Positions 27,456 through 36,733 of a DNA stretch of 64,000 bases are shown here, piece after piece. The DNA is taken from positions 1 to 64,000 of the forward strand of contig JAHHHU010000010.1 of NCBI GenBank assembly GCA_019359175.1, read 5' to 3'. Position 1 is the stretch's first letter; every line of letters begins with the position of its first letter. The position numbers were made by a program, and so were the translations under genes. Source of the DNA: Phormidium tanganyikae FI6-MK23. GTDB taxonomy: Bacteria; Cyanobacteriota; Cyanobacteriia; Leptolyngbyales; Leptolyngbyaceae. The notes below the pieces were generated by a model that did not search any database, had not been told where the DNA came from, and saw only the letters and a list, made by a program, of their open reading frames with translations.

Positions 27456-28255
27456 TCAAACCAGCCGATATCTTGATCGGAGACTTTGGGGGGTGCAGGA
27501 TCAATCGGGAAGACAGGATGCGCTAGGGTAGCAGCTTGGCGCTGTCTGATAATCTCCCGATGACTTCTTAGATCCGCATCATTCACAGGCGCTTTCGTCG
27601 CTAACGTTGATGTTTGCTCAGGTGGCTTTTCGGTTAGCTTTTGATTTTCTTCGATGAGCTTTTGGTTTGAGTCGGCAAGTTGCAGCGCGGATTGCTGAAC
27701 TTGTGTCAGTTCAACGCGAACCTGCTGGGCTTTCTTCACGTCGGCTTGAAGATGTTTGTTTTCTTCGATCAGTTTCTGGTTTGCTTCTGCAAGGTGCAGC
27801 GCGTCTTTTTGAGTTTTTGAAAGCTCAGTGTGAAGGTGAGACGCTTTCTCAGCGGCAGTTTTTTCTGAATGTTTGAGCTTGGTTTGCAGCTGAGTCACTT
27901 CTTCAGCGATCGTTTGAAGCTGCTGATTTTCTGCAATCAGCTTTTTGTTCTCCTCAGCTAGCTTTAGCGCGGTTTGCTGGGCTTCTTTAAGTTCCGTCTG
28001 AGCTTGATTGGTTTTCTCGATGTTAGTTTCGAGGGTTTGCACGATCGAGGTTTGCTCTTCGATCTGGGTTTGCAATTGCTCGATCGTTTGTTGAAGGAGT
28101 TTTTCGCTTTGTTGCGACTGTTCTAGCTCGTGTTTCAAGTCGTCAATCTTCGTCATCAGCTCTGTTTGTTCAGAAGAGACAGAAGGACTAGATTCTGCGA
28201 TCGTAGAAGTTTTTCCATTTTGAGCGGGTGTTTTTCGCTGCCGTTGCGTTGTCAT
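27452..28255 (-). CDS. Coiled-coil protein with three internal repeats and DIGWFD tail
   Basis: The family is not one I can name. The 267-residue product is Gln/Glu/Lys/Leu-rich and predicted almost wholly coiled coil between residues 25 and 210. A ~20-residue motif recurs three times at about 45-residue spacing: ALKLAEENKKLIAENQQLQ, ALHLAEANQKLIEENKHLQ, ALQLADSNQKLIEENQKL. The non-coiled C-terminus has SHREIIRQRQAATLAHPVFP and ends in an acidic aromatic DIGWFD, which looks like a docking peptide. It may be a structural or scaffold protein. Confidence 0.7.
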   Translation of the reverse strand: MTTQRQRKTPAQNGKTSTIAESSPSVSSEQTELMTKIDDLKHELEQSQQSEKLLQQTIEQLQTQIEEQTSIVQTLETNIEKTNQAQTELKEAQQTALKLAEENKKLIAENQQLQTIAEEVTQLQTKLKHSEKTAAEKASHLHTELSKTQKDALHLAEANQKLIEENKHLQADVKKAQQVRVELTQVQQSALQLADSNQKLIEENQKLTEKPPEQTSTLATKAPVNDADLRSHREIIRQRQAATLAHPVFPIDPAPPKVSDQDIGWFD

Positions 28256-28306
28256 TATTCGACCCCTTAGTTCCTCTCTTCAACCCTACACCCGATCAGG
28301 ATTGTC

Positions 28307-29293
28307 TCAAACTGATGTTGATGAATCTTTGCTTGAAAGTTTCTGAAGAAAATGCGTACAGCCCATCGGCAAATCGAACATATGCAATTGAAAGTGACGG
28401 GAAAGTTCTTCGCACACTTTGATGCCTCGCACACTATTCCCGTGAATATCTAACAATGGGGAGAAGACAGCGATGCCAACTTGGTTTGGGACAACCGCGA
28501 GGATGCCTCCTGAAACGCCACTCTTTGCGGGAATGCCAACCTTATACGCCCACTCGCCCGCAAAGTTATACATCCCGCAAGTGTACATAACGGAGAGAAT
28601 ATCGCGAATATATTCGGTAGTCACTGCGCGATCGCGAGTCATCGGATTCACGCCTTTATTCGCCAACGTTGCCGCCATCACTGCGAGATCATAACAACTC
28701 ACTAAAATAGAACACTGTTGGAAATAAAGATCCAATGCTTCATCGATCTTTTCGTCAATCATTCCGAAGTGATACATTAAATGCGCTAACGCACGGTTTC
28801 GATGTCCGGTGCTGCGTTCAGACATGAACACGGAAATATCAATAAAGATATCGCGACCTGTATATTTCCGAAACATCTCCAGCAATCGATTGACTCGCTC
28901 AGTTGAATTGCATCCTTGAATTAGGCTAGTCGTTGCGATCGCGCCTGCATTCACCATTGGATTATCCGGTCGCTTCGAGTTTTCGTCGAGTCGAATAATC
29001 GAATTAAACGGATCACCCGTTGGCTCAACACCCACTTTTCTCAGTAAAGTTTCTCGTCCCTGATCTTCCAATGCCATGCCGTAAGCAAACACTTTTGAGA
29101 TTGATTGAATCGTAAACAATTGACTCGAATCTCCGACTTCAAACACCTGCCCATCCACGGTTACAACGCAGATACTAAACCAGTCTGGATTGGCTTTTGC
29201 AAGTTCTGGAATGTAGCTCGCGACCACTCCATCTTTGAGGTTGCGATATTTCAGATATAGTTCTTCTATGAAGCCTTGAAAGAGATGAGTCAT
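28307..29293 (-). CDS. glsA: Glutaminase (serine-dependent, beta-lactamase fold)
   Basis: It hydrolyses glutamine to glutamate and ammonia. The catalytic Ser-x-x-Lys is Ser64-Lys67 in [13 protein letters not shown]. Other family blocks are [18 protein letters not shown]-type ESTG region seen here as [16 protein letters not shown], and the C-terminal [20 protein letters not shown]. At 328 residues it is a normal GlsA. It is divergent from the histidine kinase at 29346, with about 50 bases between start codons. Confidence 0.94.
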   Translation of the reverse strand: MTHLFQGFIEELYLKYRNLKDGVVASYIPELAKANPDWFSICVVTVDGQVFEVGDSSQLFTIQSISKVFAYGMALEDQGRETLLRKVGVEPTGDPFNSIIRLDENSKRPDNPMVNAGAIATTSLIQGCNSTERVNRLLEMFRKYTGRDIFIDISVFMSERSTGHRNRALAHLMYHFGMIDEKIDEALDLYFQQCSILVSCYDLAVMAATLANKGVNPMTRDRAVTTEYIRDILSVMYTCGMYNFAGEWAYKVGIPAKSGVSGGILAVVPNQVGIAVFSPLLDIHGNSVRGIKVCEELSRHFQLHMFDLPMGCTHFLQKLSSKDSSTSV

Positions 29294-29345
29294 TGGTTTA
29301 AAGGACGCAGCAAAAGAATACTAACGCCATTTCAGTAATCAGTGT

Positions 29346-30620
29346 ATGTTTCAAACGACGCGGCGACGATTAGCACTTTGGTACACCACCGTAACAGCAG
29401 TATTACTGTTTGTGTTTGCAAGCGGGTTCTATTTCTATGTTCGATCAACGTTGATCGAGCGGATCGACGATACTTTAAATCACGTTGCAGAAGTGGTTCA
29501 ACGATCGCTAGTGATTGAAGCGAAAGGCGATCAGGTCAGTGTCAATGTCGAAGCGAGTTTTCGCGATAATTCGATTTCGCTCGAAGACGATCATATTGAT
29601 CTTGAATGGTTTGATTCAAACGGGAATCAACTTTGGTCAACGTTTGCAGAACCGCCTTCTGTACCGCTGCATCTCAATCAAGCTGGCGAAACGGTTCACG
29701 CCTCAAAGACACAGCTCTTGAGACAGGTCACAGAACGGGTTCAGATTGGGCGGCGGGTGTTGGGCTATCTGCGCGTGAGTCATCCTTGGTTTGAGGTGAC
29801 AAAGCCGACTCGTCAGCTCGTTCTCGATTTAAGTATTGGAACCGCGACGATGATTGGCATTGTTGCAGCGATCGGGTGGTTTCTCTCAGGAATTGCGATG
29901 CAGCCGATTCGCGAATCATACCAGCGATTGAAACAGTTTACCGCTGATGCTTCTCACGAATTGAGAAACCCGATCGCAATTATTCAAACGAATGTTCAAG
30001 TGGCACTTTCTGATCCAAATCCAGAACCGCAAACACAACAGCAGCATTTGCAGGTGATTGAACGCTTAACCCGACGGTTAGGAAAGCTAGTCGATGATTT
30101 GCTGTTTCTCGCGCGACAAGATAGCGGCATCGTGCAACCTCAACGGAGCGCGATCGAGCTAGATGAATTGCTTGATGAAGTGCTAGAAGAACAAGGCATG
30201 ACCGCAGCAGAAAAGGAAATTTCGCTATCGTTCAAAGTCGATCGTAGTTTGGAATATTGGCTGCAAGGCGACCGCGATCAGCTATCGAGATTGTTTACGA
30301 ATCTAATCAGTAACGCAATCAAGTACACACCAGAGCATCGAGAAATCACAGTAGAGCTTGCACAAGCGAAATCTGGATTGCAAACGAAAGTGATTGATAC
30401 GGGGATTGGAATTCCTGAAGATGCGATCGCAAATTTGTTCGATCGGTTTTATCGCGTTGATCCGGCGAGAACGAAATCGACGGGCGGATCGGGATTAGGT
30501 TTAGCGATCGCCCAAGCAATTGTTGAAAATCACAGTGGACAGATTCAGATCGAAAGTCAGATCAATCAAGGGACGACTGCGATCGTGACGCTGCCGCAAT
30601 CTCAGGTAGAATTGGCTTAG
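29346..30620 (+). CDS. Sensor histidine kinase, orphan
   Basis: A two-component sensor of 424 residues. There is one membrane helix near the N-terminus (VTAVLLFVFASGFYFYV), an extracytoplasmic region of ~130 residues, a second helix (TATMIGIVAAIGWFLSGIAM, about 166-185), HisKA with phospho-acceptor His204 in TADASHELRNPIAI, and HATPase_c with NLISNAIKYTP (N box), DTGIGIP (G1) and GGSGLGLAIAQA (G2). There is no clear HAMP. It resembles cyanobacterial metal or redox sensors of the RppB/NrsS type. No response-regulator gene is adjacent, so the partner is elsewhere. Confidence 0.92.
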   Translation: MFQTTRRRLALWYTTVTAVLLFVFASGFYFYVRSTLIERIDDTLNHVAEVVQRSLVIEAKGDQVSVNVEASFRDNSISLEDDHIDLEWFDSNGNQLWSTFAEPPSVPLHLNQAGETVHASKTQLLRQVTERVQIGRRVLGYLRVSHPWFEVTKPTRQLVLDLSIGTATMIGIVAAIGWFLSGIAMQPIRESYQRLKQFTADASHELRNPIAIIQTNVQVALSDPNPEPQTQQQHLQVIERLTRRLGKLVDDLLFLARQDSGIVQPQRSAIELDELLDEVLEEQGMTAAEKEISLSFKVDRSLEYWLQGDRDQLSRLFTNLISNAIKYTPEHREITVELAQAKSGLQTKVIDTGIGIPEDAIANLFDRFYRVDPARTKSTGGSGLGLAIAQAIVENHSGQIQIESQINQGTTAIVTLPQSQVELA

Positions 30621-30673
30621 GATCGCGGATTAAATAACCTGTAAACTTTCGATTCGTCGTCGCTGAGATCTTC

Positions 30674-30754
30674 GCCCCCTAAATCCCCTATTCTGGGGGA
30701 CTTTGAAACGGAAGGTCTTGGCTTAAAGTCCCCCATTCTGGGGGATTTAGGGGC
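30674..30754. repeat. GCCCCCTAAATCCCC inverted-repeat element, copy 2
   Basis: The left end GCCCCCTAAATCCCC starts at 30674 and the right end GGGGATTTAGGGGC ends at 30754, with AAAGTCCCCCATTCTGGGGG inside. It is followed by a degenerate AAAAGCCGCCTCAACCGGAGCGA tail in the same order as copies 3 and 4, quoted in part. It sits between the sensor kinase and the Uma2 pseudogene. Confidence 0.8.
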
Positions 30755-30862
30755 AAAAGCCGCCTCAACCGGAGCGACTCGCTTCTTGGCGAAAGGGCAA
30801 GAAGTTACACCTTAATAAATTCACATTCCTTAGTGTCCTGTTTTTTGTGTCTTGCTTTTTTT

Positions 30863-31543
30863 ATGTCTACGATCGCCCAGCGAATTATTCGTTGATCGTC
30901 CAATGAGGTTCCCATCTGGCAAACTGCGACTTGGGAAGACTATCTCGCTTGTTGCAAAGCCGCAGAAATCGAGCAACCAGAACATTTCAAAATTTATTTC
31001 AATCAAGGATATCTGTTTGTTGATAGGGGATGGGAAGGCATCGATCACACCAGAGTTAGAGAACTCATCACAATGCTGATTGCGTTTTGGTTTAGCCAAC
31101 ATCCTGAGCAATCCTTTGACTGTCTCGGCGGCTGCATTCTCGAAAAACCGAACCAGCGTGCTGCCGCTCCTGATCAAGTTTTGTATGTTGGAAGTGATTC
31201 CCCGCGATGGTAGGAAGGCGAACCCCGACGCATCAATTTACGACAATGGCGGGTTCCGAATTTGGTCTGCGAAGTAGGAGATACAACATTAGCAACAGAT
31301 CTCGATGAGAAGAAACAGACCTATGCAGGTTTGGAAATTCCAGAGTATTGGGTGATTGATGTTGCAGGACTAAGAGTGATTGCGTTTCAGCTACAAGCAG
31401 ATGGGAAATATCAACAGTGCGATCGCTCAATCGCATTGCAAGGATTGTCGATCGCGCTGATTGAACAAACGCTAGTTCGTCTTAGACATGAGACAAATGG
31501 AACGGCTGCACTGTGGTTTATCCAGCAAATCTCAAACCTGTAA
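30863..31543 (+). pseudogene. Uma2-family nuclease-like gene with two in-frame stops
   Basis: One reading frame runs from ATG 30863 to TAA 31541-31543 and encodes a Uma2 (DUF820) PD-(D/E)XK protein: ATWEDYLACCKAAEIEQPEHFKIYF described in parts, then RAAAPDQVLYVG, EGEPRRINLRQWRVPNLVCEV, TDLDEKKQTYAGLEIPEYWVID. It is interrupted by TGA at 30893-30895 (codon 11) and TAG at 31211-31213, where the family usually has Gln or Glu (PRW-stop-EGEPRR). No frameshift is seen, so decay is recent. Three Uma2 genes occur in this window. It converges on dusB and overlaps its end by 12 bases. Confidence 0.85.
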
Positions 31544-32584
31544 CAGTTCTGCTTCTGGTTCTTCTTGCCAACCCGATCGAGAGAGTCGATCGATCGCTTT
31601 TTCTAACAAATCTAAGCCTTGATTCACATTTTCAATCAAGCTCAGTTGTCCACGCAGTTCTGCTGCACCTGCAAAGCCTTTTGAGTACCAAGTCATATGC
31701 TTTCGAGCTTGGCGGACTCCGCGATCTCCTTTGTATTCCCAGAGCATTTGGAGATGATCACGGGCGCATTCTAATCGCTCGATCGGGGTCGGTTTGATCT
31801 TTTCGATTCCAGTCTTGAGAAAGTAATCAATTTCGCCCACCAAGAAGGGATAGCCCAAAGTTCCGCGCGAACACATCACGCCATCGGCTTTGGTGAATTC
31901 TAGACATTTCACAGCGGATTCCGCCGAGAAAATATCGCCGTTTGCAATCACCGGAATTGAGAGAATTTCTTTGACTTTGGCGATCCATTCCCACTTTGCA
32001 GCACCGTTATAACCTTGAGCGCGGGTACGTCCGTGAACGGTGATCATTTTCGCGCCTGCGTCTTCCATGCGTTTCGCAAAGTCGAGAATGTTGATTTCTT
32101 GATCTGTCCATCCGATTCGCGTTTTCACCGTGACCGGGACATCGACGGCGTTCACTACCGATCGAACAATTTCTTCTGCAAGTTCTGGCTGTCGTAATAA
32201 AGAGGAGCCGCCCCCGTTTTTGGTGATTTTGTTTACGGGGCAGCCCATGTTGATATCGACTGTATCAGCACCTTCACCGACTGCTTTTTGAGCCGCTTCT
32301 GCTAAGAAATCAGGACGACAATCAAACAATTGAATGCTGATCGGGCGTTCGTTTGGATCAACTTCCATTAAAATCGGCAGCTCTTTGACATAGTGCAAGC
32401 CTGTGGCGTTGACCATCTCGGTGTACATCATCGAGTCGGGAGCATGACGACGCACTAACCGCCGGAAAACGAGATCCGTCACGCCCGATAGCGGCGACTG
32501 CAACACGCGGCTTTTCACCTCGAAACTACCAATTTTTAGAGGTGCAGCGAGGCGAGTTTGCAAATCGGGAGGAAGAATCAACAT
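31532..32584 (-). CDS. dusB: tRNA-dihydrouridine synthase (DusB type)
   Basis: This FMN enzyme reduces uridine to dihydrouridine in tRNA D-loops. From ATG 32584 the product has 350 residues: the N-terminal LQSPLSGVTDLVFRRLVRRH, catalytic Cys in DINMGCPVNKITKNGGGSSLL, VTVKTRIGW, HGRTRAQGY, IPVIANGDIFS and GVMCSRGTLGYPFL. The upstream open frame to 32767 has no similarity and is excluded. The C-terminal helical domain (ARKHMTWYSKGF) is present. In many bacteria dusB is linked to fis; nothing comparable is here. Confidence 0.93.
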   Translation of the reverse strand: MLILPPDLQTRLAAPLKIGSFEVKSRVLQSPLSGVTDLVFRRLVRRHAPDSMMYTEMVNATGLHYVKELPILMEVDPNERPISIQLFDCRPDFLAEAAQKAVGEGADTVDINMGCPVNKITKNGGGSSLLRQPELAEEIVRSVVNAVDVPVTVKTRIGWTDQEINILDFAKRMEDAGAKMITVHGRTRAQGYNGAAKWEWIAKVKEILSIPVIANGDIFSAESAVKCLEFTKADGVMCSRGTLGYPFLVGEIDYFLKTGIEKIKPTPIERLECARDHLQMLWEYKGDRGVRQARKHMTWYSKGFAGAAELRGQLSLIENVNQGLDLLEKAIDRLSRSGWQEEPEAELLQV

Positions 32585-33469
32585 AGCCAGAAAAGCGGGT
32601 GCGTGTACCGGAAGTATCAACGCTTTCCAGCATAGATCATCCTGTCGAGGTTGGGGGCTTGAGGCGGCGTGAGCCTCGATCGAGGTCTGTAGATTCTGTA
32701 TCAACATAAACTCAGTGATTATTTCACTTTCATCCGCACGATAAGAGGTAGAAATATCTGCAATCAAATTGATAACAGATAATTCGATATTTCGATTGCA
32801 GGTATAGAAGTATGCGAATGATTAGTGTATTAATTAATATGGAGATTCCCCAAAAGGGTGAGTGTTGAAAACAACACAAATCGAGCTATTTATCCTGTAT
32901 CTTAAGAAGCATTCACAACGGGAAAAGTTGAGACGCGAATTAACATGAAAATATAGAAATAATTTTCTGTATTTGACTTGACAGTCTGTAGTTCGTTTCT
33001 TACAGTTGGTTGGAGAACTAGCACTCATTTTCTCATTCTTGTCTGATGAGAAGAGCTTGCGATCGCGAATCCAGGTGTGCAGGTTCTATTCTTTACATAC
33101 GATGCTTCTCTTTCCAAAACCGCCTGCGCTCAGATTGCCTATATGGTTCTATTCAGCAGCAGTATACTCTGAATAAAGTTAGCAATTACATCGTCATTCA
33201 CGCTCCTTTGATCGGACTACGTTTTGTTGTCGATTGTGAGGTTAGTCGCTATGAGATTCGATCCGTTTCTTAGCTGCAAAAGCTGCTATTTTTATTAATC
33301 GAGAAACGTTCTCCGAAGCAGAATTTAGGCGGGTAATTTGATTTACTAATGTGTCGCTGGTGATTGTTTAGCTATTAGCTACGCCAGAACACAACAGATT
33401 TTTGGACAGGTAATTAAACGCGATCGTCCCATCTTCTGTGGACGACGATTTATCTTGAGGGAATTCGCC
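32585..33469 (+). promoter_or_regulatory. Long AT-rich upstream region of the peptide-export island
   Basis: 885 bases with no convincing gene. Open frames at 32834-33028 (minus) and 33046-33273 (plus) have no family resemblance and no ribosome-binding site. The useful signals are an NtcA-like box at 33333-33346 and, before the transporter gene, TTGAGGG at about 33455-33461 as ribosome-binding site. A TTGACTTGACA at about 32974 could be a -35 of another promoter. Confidence 0.45.
33333..33346 (+). promoter_or_regulatory. NtcA-like box upstream of the HetC-type gene
   Basis: GTA-N8-TAC is an exact match to the NtcA consensus (GTAATTTGATTTAC). A TAGCTA hexamer begins 22 bases after it (33369-33374), close to the TAN3T -10 expected at 20-24 bases in NtcA-activated promoters, with the last base mismatched. 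The box is 124 bases before the start codon. By chance GTAN8TAC occurs about once in 4 kb, so position and spacing carry the argument. Confidence 0.45.
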
Positions 33470-36400
33470 ATGCACGATCAGATTAGCGCAGGTTCGTCCC
33501 CAACCTCGCCTCGATTTCGGGAACATTCGGAAGCTTTGATTCAACTTCTGCAAATCGACTCTACGCTTGCACGGGAATTGAGTCGATCGATGAATGTTTC
33601 TGAGTTCGGATTTGGCGAGAAGATTCCAACCAATCAGTTTTATTTGATTCAATCCGGGCGTGTCCGTCTCGTCAGTTTAGATCGGCAACAACAGGAAGTT
33701 TCAGTTGGCGTTGTCGAAGCTGGAGAGGCATTTGGGCAAGATGTTGCATTTTGTGAAACTGCGATCGAGTATCAAGCGATCGCTACGAGTGAAGTTCGCT
33801 TAATTCAAGTCGAAAATTTGGCGCTTTGGCTCGATCGACTGTCTCAATGGCGAAAAATTTGGACAGATCAGGCGGTTTTGAGAGAACAGTTAATCTTTCT
33901 AAAAACGCAGACGAATCTGGCAAGCCTGCGGGGAATGACCAGCACCCAGTTTCAACAGCTTTTACCGCTGATCAACACGATTTCAATTCCGGCTGGAAGT
34001 TTGATCTCTCAATCTCCTGCAAATCAAGGATTGTGCTGGCTGCGGTTGGGAGAGATTGAGTCGCCGCATGAAGCGGTTTCAGCAGTTTCAGCTTGGAGAG
34101 ATACTACGACTGATTTAAGGGCTAAAACTCAGCTAACGGTGTACCAGCTACCCGTCTCGGCTTGGGATACGGCAGTCGTGATCGCGCCACCGCTCGGAAC
34201 GGTTTTATCGCTTGACTCCAAGCCAGCGATAAAACCTTCTGTGAAAGCGACTCAAGCGCGGGTAACTCCTGCGGTCGCGGACGTGAAAGCCGAAACTGCG
34301 ATCGTTGATTTTCCTCAACCGACGCGATCGAAATGGCGATGGCGGTTGGGGCGAAGGTATCCCTACATTCAGCAGCAGAGTTCGTCGGATTGTGGGGTCG
34401 CGTGTTTGGCGATGGTAGCGCAGTATTGGGGCAAGCGATTGAGCCTGAATGTGCTGCGGAATTTGGCAAAAGTTGGGCGGACGGGTGCAACGTTAAAAAA
34501 CTTGGCAGATGCAGCCGAAACGGTTGGGTTTCAGGCGCGTCCGGTACGGGCAAGTTTGGGACGACTGCGCGATCAGCATCCGTGGATCGCACATTGGCAA
34601 GGCGATCATTATGTCGTCGTTTATCAGGTGAAAGGTAAGCGAATTTTGATCGCTGATCCGGCAAAGGGAAAACGATCGATTTCTGAGCAAGAATTTCTCA
34701 GCCAATGGACAGGGTATGCGCTGATACTAACGCCGACTCCGGATCTCAAAGTGCTGGACTCCAAGGAAGAGCAGAGTATTTTCCGATTTAGTCAAATTCT
34801 TTGGTCGTATCGCCCAACTTTGTTGCAAATCGTTTTTTTATCGTTGCTGATTCAAGTCTTTGGACTGATCACACCGCTATTCACGCAGGTGATTCTCGAT
34901 CGCGTTGTCACTCAGAGAAGCCTTACAGCGCTGAATGTATTTGCGATCGGGTTATTACTATTTAGCGTTTGGCGTGTCGGTTTGATGGCAGTTCGACGAT
35001 ACTTGCTCGATTACTTTGCCAATCGCTTAGATCTTACTTTGCTGAGTGGCTTTGTCGGTCATGCGTTGAAATTGCCGTTGAAATTCTTTGAAGATCGGCA
35101 AGTGGGGGATGTGATCACTCGTGTGCAAGAAAATCAGAAAGTACAGATGTTTTTGGTGCGTCAACTGATTTCGACTTGGCTCGATGCGACAATGGCGATC
35201 GTATATCTCGGATTGATGTTTTACTACAATTGGCAGCTCACGCTGTTAGTGATTGCATTGATTCCGCCATTAGTATTGCTCGCCGCGATCGCCACTCCAC
35301 TGCTCCGACGAGTTTCGCGCGAGAACTTCAATGATACGAGTGAGCAAAATTCGCAGCTTGTAGAGATGATGACTGGGATCTCGACGGTGAAAGCGATGGC
35401 GGCAGAACGCGATGTGCGCTGGCGTTGGGAAGATCGGCTGACGACGATGCTCAATAGCCAATTTCGCGCTCAGAAATTAGCAAACTCGGTGCAGTCTACA
35501 GGCGGATTGATTAGCGCGATCGGGAGTACGGCGTTGCTTTGGTATGGTGCATTTCTCGTCATCCAAGGACAGTTGACGATCGGGCAGTTTGTCGCGTTTA
35601 ACTTACTGATCGGTAGCGTGATCAATCCGATTTTGGCGATCGTGGATTTCTGGGACGAACTGCAAGAAATTGTGATCTCGGTTGAGCGATTAAATGATGT
35701 GTTTGCAACTGCACCGGAGGAAAGCAGTAAGCGCTTGATGTTGGTGATGCCGCAGATTCGGGGCGATGTGCAGTTTGAAAACGTCACGTTTCGCTATGAA
35801 GATGCAGACGAGCGCAATACGCTTCAAAATCTGACATTCTCGATCGAGGCGGGTGAAACGATTGCGATCGTCGGACGCAGCGGATCGGGCAAGAGTACGC
35901 TGGTGAAGCTGATTCAGGGGTTGTATCAACCGAATAACGGACGGGTTTTAGTCGATGGTCACGATGTTCGCCACGTTTCGCCGCCTACCTTGCGATCGCA
36001 GTTGGGAGTCGTGCCGCAAGACTGCTTTTTGTTTTCCGGCACGATTTTAGAAAACATCCAACTCTATCGCCCCGAATACGATTTAGAGCAAGTGATCGAA
36101 GCAGCGAAACTTGCAGAAGCAAACGGATTTATTCAAGACCTCACGCTGGGTTACAACACGCGAGTGGGAGAGCGAGGCGCGAATTTATCCGGCGGACAGC
36201 GGCAGAGAATCGCGATCGCACGAGCACTTCTCGGTGATCCGGCAATTCTGATTCTCGATGAAGCGACCAGTTCTTTAGACACCGAATCTGAGCGGCGATT
36301 TCAGCAAAATCTCAAGCGGATTAGTCGAGGACGTACCACGCTGATCATCGCGCATCGACTATCTACCGTTCGCCATGCCGATCGCATTTTGGTTTTAGAC

Positions 36401-36496
36401 AAAGGGGTCTTGGTCGAATCTGGCACACACGATGAATTGTTGAGTCAGCAGCGACTTTATCACCATCTCACGCAGCAGCAACTTGCTTTGTCTTGA
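33470..36496 (+). CDS. HetC-type peptidase-containing ABC exporter
   Basis: The 1008-residue protein combines an N-terminal cyclic-nucleotide-binding-like domain (about 40-135: FYLIQSGRVRLVSLDRQQQE, GEAFGQDVAFCE), a weaker second such region, a C39 peptidase (Cys308 in SSSDCGVACLAMVAQYWG, His380 in GDHYVVVYQV, Asp396 in IADPAKG), an ABC membrane domain (about 440-740) and an ATPase (Walker A GRSGSGKST near 802, signature LSGGQRQR, Walker B ILILDEATSSLD, IIAHRLSTV). All C39 catalytic residues are present, so it should cut double-glycine leaders while exporting the cargo. The domain order and the nearby hetP-like gene match HetC of heterocyst formers (about 1044 residues). ATG 33470 follows TTGAGGG. 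Likely cargo: the peptides encoded at 38672-39539. Confidence 0.88.
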   Translation: MHDQISAGSSPTSPRFREHSEALIQLLQIDSTLARELSRSMNVSEFGFGEKIPTNQFYLIQSGRVRLVSLDRQQQEVSVGVVEAGEAFGQDVAFCETAIEYQAIATSEVRLIQVENLALWLDRLSQWRKIWTDQAVLREQLIFLKTQTNLASLRGMTSTQFQQLLPLINTISIPAGSLISQSPANQGLCWLRLGEIESPHEAVSAVSAWRDTTTDLRAKTQLTVYQLPVSAWDTAVVIAPPLGTVLSLDSKPAIKPSVKATQARVTPAVADVKAETAIVDFPQPTRSKWRWRLGRRYPYIQQQSSSDCGVACLAMVAQYWGKRLSLNVLRNLAKVGRTGATLKNLADAAETVGFQARPVRASLGRLRDQHPWIAHWQGDHYVVVYQVKGKRILIADPAKGKRSISEQEFLSQWTGYALILTPTPDLKVLDSKEEQSIFRFSQILWSYRPTLLQIVFLSLLIQVFGLITPLFTQVILDRVVTQRSLTALNVFAIGLLLFSVWRVGLMAVRRYLLDYFANRLDLTLLSGFVGHALKLPLKFFEDRQVGDVITRVQENQKVQMFLVRQLISTWLDATMAIVYLGLMFYYNWQLTLLVIALIPPLVLLAAIATPLLRRVSRENFNDTSEQNSQLVEMMTGISTVKAMAAERDVRWRWEDRLTTMLNSQFRAQKLANSVQSTGGLISAIGSTALLWYGAFLVIQGQLTIGQFVAFNLLIGSVINPILAIVDFWDELQEIVISVERLNDVFATAPEESSKRLMLVMPQIRGDVQFENVTFRYEDADERNTLQNLTFSIEAGETIAIVGRSGSGKSTLVKLIQGLYQPNNGRVLVDGHDVRHVSPPTLRSQLGVVPQDCFLFSGTILENIQLYRPEYDLEQVIEAAKLAEANGFIQDLTLGYNTRVGERGANLSGGQRQRIAIARALLGDPAILILDEATSSLDTESERRFQQNLKRISRGRTTLIIAHRLSTVRHADRILVLDKGVLVESGTHDELLSQQRLYHHLTQQQLALS

Positions 36497-36546
36497 AGTT
36501 TTCGGTCTTGACATTAAGTAACTTGCTTCGATTGCAAATCTAGGAA

Positions 36547-36628
36547 GCCCCCTAAATCCCCCATTCTGGGGGACTTCAAGCCAAGCTATTCCGGTTCAAA
36601 GTCCCCCAGAATGGGGGATTTAGGGGGC
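36547..36628. repeat. GCCCCCTAAATCCCCCA inverted-repeat element, copy 3
   Basis: Perfect 17-bp arms at 36547-36563 and 36612-36628 enclose a second CCCCCATTCTGGGGG-type hairpin. The tail AGAAGCCGACCCAAACGAAG follows directly and is shared, in reverse orientation, with the element at 11633. It lies between the exporter ATPase gene and the HlyD gene, so it would be transcribed if they form one operon. Confidence 0.85.
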
Positions 36629-36733
36629 AGAAGCCGACCCAAACGAAGCGAAAAATTTCATCAAACGTGAAAGATCTCACCGAACTCGCTTGCTCTAAAG
36701 CTTGTTCACACCATTCAAACTTGAGGTGTCTGT

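Noticed and set aside
32834-33273. Two short frames (minus 32834-33028, plus 33046-33273) in the long spacer
   Set aside because: Neither has a ribosome-binding site, leader motif or protein-like pattern.
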